Below, one piece after another: positions 6,771-12,514 of a DNA stretch of 12,514 bases. The position numbers and the translations under genes were made by a program. Where the stretch lies: contig CAMNVW010000022.1 of assembly GCA_946563605.1 (NCBI GenBank), positions 1-12,514 on the forward strand, in the 5' to 3' direction. Numbering within the stretch: the first letter of the stretch is position 1; each line of letters starts with the position of its first letter. The notes under the pieces were generated by a model. That model saw only the letters and a program-made list of their open reading frames with translations, searched no databases and was not told the DNA's origin. Source of the DNA: an uncultured Clostridia bacterium. Lineage in GTDB: Bacteria; Bacillota; Clostridia; Oscillospirales; Ruminococcaceae.

Positions 6771-8330
6771 ATGGAGGCAATTCAGGCAGGCTGGCTGTCG
6801 ATTCTTCCGCCGGTCATTGCAATTATCCTGGCATTTCTGACAAAAGAGGTTATTTCCTCGCTGATGCTGGGCGTCCTTTCCGGTTCGCTGATTTATGCGG
6901 TGCTGGCACATGACGGAATCATGATGGTTGCGGCAAAAACAGTTGAAACAGCATTCTCTACGATGGGCGGAACCGGCGGTTCTGTTTCCAAGTTTAATAT
7001 TCTGCTGTTTTTGTCCTTGCTGGGCGCACTGGTTGTGGTTGTGACCAAGGCGGGCGGCTCCAAGGCATACGGAAATTGGGCAGCGAAAAAGCTGCGATCC
7101 CAGACGGCGGCTCAGCTTGCGACCAGTGCGTTAGGTGCGCTGATTTTTATTGACGACTATTTTAACTGTCTGACGGTCGGCACCGTTATGAGACCGGTTA
7201 CCGATAAATACGGTATTTCCCGGGAAAAGCTTGCATATATCATCGATGCGACTGCGGCGCCAATCTGTATCATTGCACCGGTTTCTTCGTGGGCAGCGGC
7301 AGTCGGCTCGAATCTGTCGGTAACAGGTCAGTTTGAAAGCGACCTTGCGGCGTTTGTGGCAACCATCCCGTTTAATTTCTACGCAGTGCTTTCTTTGATT
7401 ATGGTAGTGACGCTCTGTATTACCAAATGGGATTTTGGACCGATGGAAAAAGCGCAGTACCGCGCAAGAACCACAGGTGATCTGGGTGTGGATGCTTCAC
7501 AGGAAGAAATCAACAATCAGGTGCCGACCAAAGGCAAGGTGTATGATTTGATCGTTCCGGTGGCGTCGCTGATCGTCTTTTCCATTCTGGCAATGCTTTA
7601 TACCGGAGGCTACTTTACCGATCCTGAAATCACCAACCTGCAGCAGGCATTCGGAAACTGCGATTCTTCTGCGGCACTGGTCATCGGCGGATTCTGTGCA
7701 CTGGTCGTCGCATTCTGCCTGTTTGTTCCAAGAAAGCTGTTGAGCTTTAAAGAATTTATGGAAAGCATCACCGATGGCGTGAAGTCGATGGCGTCCGCAA
7801 ACGTCATTCTGGTGCTTGCGTGGACGCTGGGAGCAATCTGCTCGGATGTACTCTGTACCGGCGAGTATGTTAAGCAGATTGTGCTGGAAAGCAGCTTCCC
7901 GATTGCGATTATTCCAGCGGTAATCTTTGTAGTAGCGGCGTTCCTCTCTTTCTCAACAGGTACAGCATGGGGAACCTTCGGTATTCTCATTCCAATCGTT
8001 GTAGAAATCGCGGCAAGCGCGGCGCCGGAACTGATGGTTGTATCTCTGGCGGCAACTTTGGCAGGTTCGGTTTTCGGCGACCATTGTTCTCCAATTTCCG
8101 ATACCACCATCCTTTCCTCCACCGGAGCAGGATGCAATCATATCGCCCATGTTTCCACACAGATGCCGTATGCGATGTTGGTAGCGGCGTGCAGCTTCGT
8201 AGGTTATCTGGTAGCAGGCTTTACCGATTCCAATTTGGCGTTTTCGCTGGGTGCGGCAGTGCTGACTATGCTTGCAGCCGTCTTTATGCTGCATAAAATG
8301 GCGGTGAAAAAAGAAGCGCAAAAAGCATAA
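6771..8330 (+). CDS. nhaC: NhaC-family Na+/H+ antiporter
   Basis: Integral membrane protein of 519 residues with many hydrophobic helices. It is expected to exchange sodium (or an organic anion in some family members) against protons. NhaC-superfamily landmarks are evident: LGVLSGSLIYA near the N terminus, IDDYFNCLTVGTVMRPVTDKYGIS (Asp128, Asp129), AAPICIIAPVSSWAA, LSFSTGTAWGTFGILIPI, and GDHCSPISDTTILSSTGAGCNHIAHVSTQMPYA (Asp437 to Thr445 and beyond). Length is normal for the longer members of the family. AAAGGAG (6757-6763) lies seven bases before the ATG. It has its own promoter and terminator and so appears monocistronic. Substrate is uncertain: relatives include sodium-proton, malate/lactate and amino-acid-linked antiporters. 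The symbol denotes the family. Confidence 0.9.
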   Translation: MEAIQAGWLSILPPVIAIILAFLTKEVISSLMLGVLSGSLIYAVLAHDGIMMVAAKTVETAFSTMGGTGGSVSKFNILLFLSLLGALVVVVTKAGGSKAYGNWAAKKLRSQTAAQLATSALGALIFIDDYFNCLTVGTVMRPVTDKYGISREKLAYIIDATAAPICIIAPVSSWAAAVGSNLSVTGQFESDLAAFVATIPFNFYAVLSLIMVVTLCITKWDFGPMEKAQYRARTTGDLGVDASQEEINNQVPTKGKVYDLIVPVASLIVFSILAMLYTGGYFTDPEITNLQQAFGNCDSSAALVIGGFCALVVAFCLFVPRKLLSFKEFMESITDGVKSMASANVILVLAWTLGAICSDVLCTGEYVKQIVLESSFPIAIIPAVIFVVAAFLSFSTGTAWGTFGILIPIVVEIAASAAPELMVVSLAATLAGSVFGDHCSPISDTTILSSTGAGCNHIAHVSTQMPYAMLVAACSFVGYLVAGFTDSNLAFSLGAAVLTMLAAVFMLHKMAVKKEAQKA

Positions 8331-8345
8331 TGTTTTTCATATAAT

Positions 8346-9431
8346 TTATTCGGGCTGTTCCTTAGAGGGAATAGCCCGATATTTTTTATACAAAAAGAGG
8401 AGGGTCAGAACGGTGCAGGGCATCAGCAGCGCACCGAGCACGCCGAACCAACGCAAACCGGCGTAGATGGAAACAAGGCTCAATAATGGGTGCAGACCGA
8501 TGCTGTCGCCAACAATTTTCGGCTCCAAAAAATTGCGCGCAACGGTAATGACCAGATATAGAATAAGAATGCCGACTCCGCGTGTGGGTTCACCAGATAG
8601 CAGGGAAAGTATTGCCCAGGGAATTAACACTGTGCCAGTACCGATGACCGGCAGCAGGTCGAGCAAGGCAATCAGTGCGGCAATCGAGAGAAAGTGCCTG
8701 ATTTTTAGAATCCATAATCCAATGCTCAGCTCGGCAAAGGTGATGACAAGCAGCAAAAAATAAGCGCGGAGTATTTTGGAAAGGGTAGAAAAGATAAATG
8801 TTTTTAAATCGGATACAAGAACGTGAAACCGCTTTGGCAGACACTTCAGCAGAAAGCCGCTGACTTTGGGGTAGTCCAGAGAAATAAAAGCGGAACAGAG
8901 GATCGTCACCACGATGGTGAAAAACCAGACAGGGATTTTTGCAGCGGCATCGGTGCAGAAGCTGAGCAGTGCGGAAGAAACAGCGGAGGACAGCCGCGCA
9001 GAGGCTGAGGCGAAGTGCTGCATCCAAAGGTGTACGCTGTCGGCAAGGTTTGGAACAAAGCGTGTAAGGATGTCGGACAGCCATTCAAAAAATCGTGCAA
9101 GCGCAGGTAAAAAGGAAGTCTTGTAAAGCTGGGGGAAAGAAGCAGCAAGCGCGCAGATTTGCCCCCAAAAGAGATGGAGCAGAATCCAGCAGAGAATAGC
9201 GAGGACAGTATAAAAAAGCAGCGTGACAAACATTGCCGCCTTCCTGTGGCGCAGGTGCAGCTTTTGCGAAAATAAAAGGATGACCGGACGCAGCAAAAAG
9301 GCAATCAAAAGCCCCAGCCAAAAGGGGAGCGTTGCCGGCAGAAAAAAACGCAGCAGGAAAAAAATCCATGCGGCGGCAGACAGCGCAAACAGGGTATAAA
9401 TAATAAAACTTTTCATTTTCTCTTGCCGCAT
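8346..9431 (-). CDS. AI-2E family transporter, probably YtvI-like sporulation membrane protein
   Basis: Integral membrane protein of 361 residues with the AI-2E/UPF0118 layout: an N-terminal helix pair (FIIYTLFALSAAAWIFFLL, FWLGLLIAFLLRPVILLF), a soluble-looking middle with amphipathic helices (residues ~90-165), then a C-terminal membrane half containing LDLLPVIGTGTVLIPWAI, the family-typical NFLEPKIVGDSIGLHPLLSL and a final GVLGALLMPCTVL helix. The combination and length suit YtvI, a protein conserved in endospore formers whose biochemical role is not established; other AI-2E members export signal molecules or ions. The start at 9431 is chosen because GGGAGGTG lies directly upstream; in-frame ATGs at 9449 and 9446 lie at or before that site. 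It is transcribed convergently with the antiporter gene and divergently from valS. No convincing promoter of its own was found in the 95 bases up to the valS promoter. Confidence 0.88.
   Translation of the reverse strand: MRQEKMKSFIIYTLFALSAAAWIFFLLRFFLPATLPFWLGLLIAFLLRPVILLFSQKLHLRHRKAAMFVTLLFYTVLAILCWILLHLFWGQICALAASFPQLYKTSFLPALARFFEWLSDILTRFVPNLADSVHLWMQHFASASARLSSAVSSALLSFCTDAAAKIPVWFFTIVVTILCSAFISLDYPKVSGFLLKCLPKRFHVLVSDLKTFIFSTLSKILRAYFLLLVITFAELSIGLWILKIRHFLSIAALIALLDLLPVIGTGTVLIPWAILSLLSGEPTRGVGILILYLVITVARNFLEPKIVGDSIGLHPLLSLVSIYAGLRWFGVLGALLMPCTVLTLLFLYKKYRAIPSKEQPE
8350..8387 (+). terminator. Rho-independent terminator of the antiporter gene
   Basis: A 12-bp stem (8350-8361 with 8368-8379; one G-U pair) of sequence TCGGGCTGTTCC with a six-base loop, followed by TATTTTTT (8380-8387). 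It begins 20 bases after the antiporter stop. The whole structure lies inside the last codons of the opposing membrane-protein gene, whose stop is at 8346-8348. Confidence 0.85.
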
Positions 9432-9436
9432 GAAAA

Positions 9437-9444
9437 CACCTCCC
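9437..9444 (-). promoter_or_regulatory. Strong ribosome binding site that fixes the start of the AI-2E family gene
   Basis: On the minus strand GGGAGGTG (9444-9437) leaves seven bases between GGAGG and the ATG at 9431. It rules out the in-frame ATGs at 9449 and 9446, which lie upstream of it. Confidence 0.8.
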
Positions 9445-9526
9445 ATCACACAACGGCTTTAGTGTTAGCGAATGGGATTGCATTTATTCAGGGATCCATG
9501 CAGCATAGAATTTTAAAGAAAAGAAG

Positions 9527-9555
9527 TTGACAAAGCGAAAAAATCGTGATAACAT
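9527..9555 (+). promoter_or_regulatory. Sigma-A promoter of the valS leader
   Basis: A perfect TTGACA (9527-9532), 17-base spacer, and TAACAT (9550-9555) with the extended -10 dinucleotide TG at 9547-9548. It predicts a start near 9562, just before stem I of the T-box. Confidence 0.85.
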
Positions 9556-9584
9556 ATACGGTATATTCCAATAAAATATTGTGA

Positions 9585-9864
9585 AATTGATGAGAAGGAA
9601 GTAAAACGATCAGCGCACTTACAGAGAGTCGGCGGCAGCTGAAAAGCCGATAGAAAGCGGAATCGACAAGGTAGCCTTTGAGAGTATGCCGAACAGAAAA
9701 ACCATTGTTTTTCTTAGTAGACCATGACGGCTGAACCCCGTTACCGGTTCGGCGTGTTGATGGATTCAGCACGAATGAAGGTGGGCAGAATTTCTGCCAA
9801 CAAAGGTGGTACCGCAGGAAAGTTTACTCCTGTCCTTTGCGTTTGCGAAGGACAGGAGTTTTTT
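9585..9864 (+). promoter_or_regulatory. T-box riboswitch, valine specifier (GUA)
   Basis: Leader RNA that senses uncharged tRNA-Val and permits valS transcription when charging is low. Stem I begins with GATGAGAAGG; its base pairs with CCTTT at 9675-9679, and AGTA (9600-9603) is the specifier-loop E-motif. CGAT (9607-9610) pairs with ATCG (9662-9665), leaving a 3' specifier loop that reads ACAAGGTAG; GTA at 9671-9673 is a valine codon followed by a purine. The distal stem GTCGGC/GCCGAT encloses GGCAGCTGAAAA. A stem II candidate pairs 9688-9694 with 9747-9753, and stem III is GGCAGA/TCTGCC at 9784-9798. The T-box AAGGTGGTACCGC is at 9803-9815; TGGT (9807-9810) would pair with the ACCA end of tRNA-Val. 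The antiterminator pairs AAAGG with CCTTT and CAGGA with TCCTG between 9802 and 9838, excluding the terminator. Confidence 0.95.
9826..9864 (+). terminator. Conditional terminator of the valS T-box
   Basis: A 15-bp stem (9826-9840 with 9845-9859; one U-G pair) containing ACTCCTGTCCTTTGC, a GTTT loop and six T residues ending at 9864. Its 5' arm overlaps the 3' arm of the antiterminator, so the two are mutually exclusive. The 71 bases from here to the valS start hold only the ribosome binding site AAAGGAG (9919-9925). Confidence 0.93.
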
Positions 9865-9935
9865 GTTGCGCCAAAGTAGGCAGCCCTCACCGGAGTCTTT
9901 GTAAAATAAAATTTTTCAAAAGGAGAGTTTGTCAT

Positions 9936-12514
9936 ATGAAAGAATTATCAAAAACCTATGACCCCAAACAGGTAGAAGACAGAACCTACCAGTTTTGGCT
10001 GGACGGCGGTTATTTTCACGCTGAACCAAATCCTGATAAAAAACCATACACCATCGTAATTCCGCCACCGAACATCACCGGTCAGCTGCATATGGGACAC
10101 GCATTGGATGAAACTTTGCAGGATATCCTGATCCGTTTCAGAAGGATGCAGGGCTATGAAGCTCTGTGGCTGCCGGGAACTGACCATGCTTCCATCGCAA
10201 CCGAAGCGAAGATCGTAAACGCTATGAAGGAAGAGGGACTTACCAAAGAGGATCTCGGACGCGACGGATTTTTGGAGCGCGCTTGGGAATGGAAGCGCAA
10301 ATATGGCGGCAGAATCATTGAACAGCTCAAAAAGCTGGGTTCCTCCTGCGACTGGGACAGAGAAAGATTTACACTGGACGAAGGCTGCTCCGAAGCAGTT
10401 AAGGAAGTATTCGTCAATCTCTATAATAAGGGACTCATCTATCAGGGCGAGCGCATCATCAACTGGTGTCCACACTGCATGACCTCCATCTCCGACGCAG
10501 AGGTAGAGTATGAGGAGCAGGCTGGACATTTCTGGCACCTGCGCTATCCATTGGCTGATGGCAGCGATGAGGTTGTTCTGGCAACCACCCGTCCTGAAAC
10601 CATGCTCGGTGATACGGCGGTAGCGGTCAATCCAAAGGATGAACGCTATCAGCACCTCATCGGAAAAACCGTTATTTTGCCGCTGCTCAACCGTGAAATC
10701 CCAATTGTTGGCGACGATTATGTTGACATGGAATTTGGTACCGGCGTTGTTAAGATCACACCGGCACATGACCCGAACGACTATGAGGTTGGACGCCGCC
10801 ATGATCTGCCGATCATCAAGGTGATGAACGATGACGCGACCATGACCAACGCCTGCGGAAAATATGCGGGCATGGACCGTTACGAAGCAAGAAAAGCCAT
10901 CGTAAAAGATTTGGAAGAGCAGGGCTATCTGCTGAAAGTTGAAGACCATGCACACAACGTAGGAACCTGCTACCGCTGCGGCACCACCGTTGAGCCAATG
11001 GTTTCCAAACAGTGGTTCGTTAAGATGGAGCCTCTGGCAAAACCGGCAATCGACGTTGTACGCAACGGTCAGATCAAACTGATTCCAGAGCGCATGAACA
11101 AGACCTATTTCAACTGGATGGAAAACATCAAAGACTGGTGTATTTCCCGTCAGCTGTGGTGGGGTCACCGTATTCCGGCTTATTACTGCGAGGACTGCGG
11201 CGAAGTGATGGTTTGCAAGGATGCGCCGGAAAAATGTGCGAAGTGCGGCAGCACCCATCTGCATCAGGATGAGGACACACTGGACACATGGTTCAGCTCC
11301 GCACTGTGGCCGTTCTCCACTTTGGGATGGCCAAACAACACCGAAGAGCTGAAATATTTCTACCCGACCAGCACACTGGTTACCGGCTATGATATCATCT
11401 TCTTCTGGGTAGCAAGAATGATCTTCTCTGGCTTGGAGCATATGGGCGATATTCCGTTCAACACCGTTTTGTTCCATGGTCTGGTTCGTGACGCACAGGG
11501 CAGAAAGATGTCTAAATCTTTGGGCAACGGTATCGACCCGCTGGAAATCATCGACCAGTACGGCGCGGACGCACTGCGTTTCACACTGGCTACCGGAAAC
11601 ACCCCGGGCAATGATATGCGTTTCAGCGACGAAAAGGTTATCGCCAGCAGAAACTTTGCCAATAAGATTTGGAATGCTTCCCGCTTTATTATGATGAACC
11701 TCAAGGATGAAAACATGAATCTGGAACTGCCGGAAGATCTGGCAATCGAGGACAAATGGGTTCTGTCCAAGTACAACAAGCTGGTAAAAGAAGTGACCGA
11801 CAACCTCGAAAAGTTTGAACTGGGTATTGCGGTCAATAAGCTGTACGACTTCATCTGGGATGTATTCTGTGACTGGTATGTAGAGCTGGTAAAATCCAGA
11901 CTGTGGGAGGATGGCGAGCAGGCAGACACCGCTAGAAAAGTGCTGGTTTATGTTATGGGCAACACCCTCAAGCTGCTGCATCCGTTTATGCCGTTTATTA
12001 CCGAGGAAATCTGGCAGGCTCTGCCGCATGAAGGCGAAAGCATCATGATTTCCCAATGGCCGGAATACAGCGAACAGCTCAACTTTTCTGCCGAGGAGCA
12101 GGAGTTCGAGAAGGTTATGGACGCTATCAAGGCAGTCCGCGTCCGCCGAAGTGAGATGAACGTACCGCCGAGCAAAAAAGCAACGCTGTATATCGAAACT
12201 GCTTCGGAGGATATTTTCCGCCAGTCCAACGCATTCCTGACCCGTCTTGCATGGGCGGATGAAATCGTTTTGGGCGCGCCGGAAGATGCACAGTCCTGCG
12301 TACAGGTCATCACCGACAGCGCGAAGGTATTTATGCCGCTGTCCCAGCTGGTAGACCGCGAAAAAGAGATTGCAAGACTCAACAAAGAGAAACAGGCGTG
12401 TGAAAAGGACATTGCGTTCCTTTCCGGCAAGCTGAACAACCCGGGCTTTGTTGCGAAAGCGCCGGAGAAGGTCATCAACGACCAGAGAGCAAAACTGGAA
12501 AAGGCACAGGAACT
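9936..12514 (+). CDS. valS: Valine--tRNA ligase, 3' end outside window
   Basis: Class I aminoacyl-tRNA synthetase that attaches valine to tRNA-Val in the cytosol. The frame is open from the ATG at 9936 (AAAGGAG ten bases upstream) to the right edge, giving 859 complete codons; with about 880 residues usual for the family, only a short C-terminal piece is missing. Signature motifs: PPPNITGQLHMGHAL with HMGH at residues 52-55, and KMSKS at 524-528. The editing (CP1) domain is present with TTRPETMLGDTAVAV and GTGVVKITPAHDPNDYEVG. Cysteine pairs in NWCPHC, CYRCG and CEDCGEVMVCK...KCAKCG suggest zinc-ribbon elements. The anticodon-binding domain (FANKIWNASRFIMMNL, FCDWYVELVKSRLW) is followed by the start of the C-terminal tRNA-binding coiled coil (DREKEIARLNKEK onward). 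It is controlled by the T-box leader just upstream, whose valine specifier agrees with the product. Confidence 0.98.
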   Translation, partial: MKELSKTYDPKQVEDRTYQFWLDGGYFHAEPNPDKKPYTIVIPPPNITGQLHMGHALDETLQDILIRFRRMQGYEALWLPGTDHASIATEAKIVNAMKEEGLTKEDLGRDGFLERAWEWKRKYGGRIIEQLKKLGSSCDWDRERFTLDEGCSEAVKEVFVNLYNKGLIYQGERIINWCPHCMTSISDAEVEYEEQAGHFWHLRYPLADGSDEVVLATTRPETMLGDTAVAVNPKDERYQHLIGKTVILPLLNREIPIVGDDYVDMEFGTGVVKITPAHDPNDYEVGRRHDLPIIKVMNDDATMTNACGKYAGMDRYEARKAIVKDLEEQGYLLKVEDHAHNVGTCYRCGTTVEPMVSKQWFVKMEPLAKPAIDVVRNGQIKLIPERMNKTYFNWMENIKDWCISRQLWWGHRIPAYYCEDCGEVMVCKDAPEKCAKCGSTHLHQDEDTLDTWFSSALWPFSTLGWPNNTEELKYFYPTSTLVTGYDIIFFWVARMIFSGLEHMGDIPFNTVLFHGLVRDAQGRKMSKSLGNGIDPLEIIDQYGADALRFTLATGNTPGNDMRFSDEKVIASRNFANKIWNASRFIMMNLKDENMNLELPEDLAIEDKWVLSKYNKLVKEVTDNLEKFELGIAVNKLYDFIWDVFCDWYVELVKSRLWEDGEQADTARKVLVYVMGNTLKLLHPFMPFITEEIWQALPHEGESIMISQWPEYSEQLNFSAEEQEFEKVMDAIKAVRVRRSEMNVPPSKKATLYIETASEDIFRQSNAFLTRLAWADEIVLGAPEDAQSCVQVITDSAKVFMPLSQLVDREKEIARLNKEKQACEKDIAFLSGKLNNPGFVAKAPEKVINDQRAKLEKAQE

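Noticed and set aside
9510..9532. Possible divergent promoter for the AI-2E family gene (TTGTCA, 17 bases, TTCTAT on the minus strand).
   Set aside because: The -10 matches only three of six bases. The -35 resemblance comes from the partly palindromic TTGACAA of the valS promoter.
9948..12056. A 702-codon open frame on the minus strand opposite valS.
   Set aside because: It is antisense to a clear valS with intact HMGH and KMSKS motifs. The translation has no recognisable domain, and long antisense frames are common opposite well-expressed genes with biased third positions.

Overview
The window looks like a chromosomal segment of a Gram-positive Firmicute, most likely a member of the Clostridia. 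The signs are a complete T-box leader in front of valS, AGGAGG-type ribosome binding sites, a lipobox lipoprotein, a YtvI/AI-2E-type membrane protein of the kind found in spore formers, and roughly balanced base composition in genes with AT-rich intergenic regions. I see no transposase, integrase, phage gene, CRISPR array, tRNA or rRNA. The gene content is mostly housekeeping and cell-surface functions, with two small gene contexts that are less ordinary.

Layout, left to right. (1) 1-1227, the 3' part of a pyrimidine-nucleoside phosphorylase gene. (2) 1228-1443, an intergenic stretch packed with small palindromes that ends in a strong bidirectional terminator. (3) 1444-2151 on the minus strand, a CofE-like (F420-0:gamma-glutamyl ligase fold) protein, convergent with the phosphorylase. 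(4) 2152-2481, a 330-base divergent control region with a candidate promoter for each side and a perfect 10-bp inverted repeat. (5) 2482-6533, a tight three-gene unit: an MBOAT O-acyltransferase, a membrane-anchored DHHW/AlgX-like protein and a lipoprotein with the fold of a TRAP-transporter binding protein. (6) 6534-6770, an intergenic region with an extended -10 promoter. (7) 6771-8330, an NhaC-family antiporter. (8) 8346-9431 on the minus strand, an AI-2E/YtvI-family membrane protein; the terminator of the antiporter gene lies inside the last codons of this gene. (9) 9432-9935, the divergent control region with promoter and T-box riboswitch (specifier GUA, valine). (10) 9936 to the right edge, valS, lacking only its last few residues.

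How the genes work together: the MBOAT and DHHW proteins form a classic pair for O-acetylation of a polymer outside the membrane. The MBOAT protein passes acyl groups across the membrane and the DHHW protein transfers them, as in the AlgI/AlgJ/AlgX and PatA/PatB systems. The unusual element is the third gene. It resembles a DctP solute-binding protein, but no DctQ or DctM permease is nearby, so it may be a binding protein recruited to the acetylation unit. This unit is the best candidate in the window for something not yet described. The phosphorylase (nucleoside salvage), antiporter (ion homeostasis) and valS (translation) have no evident functional link to it.
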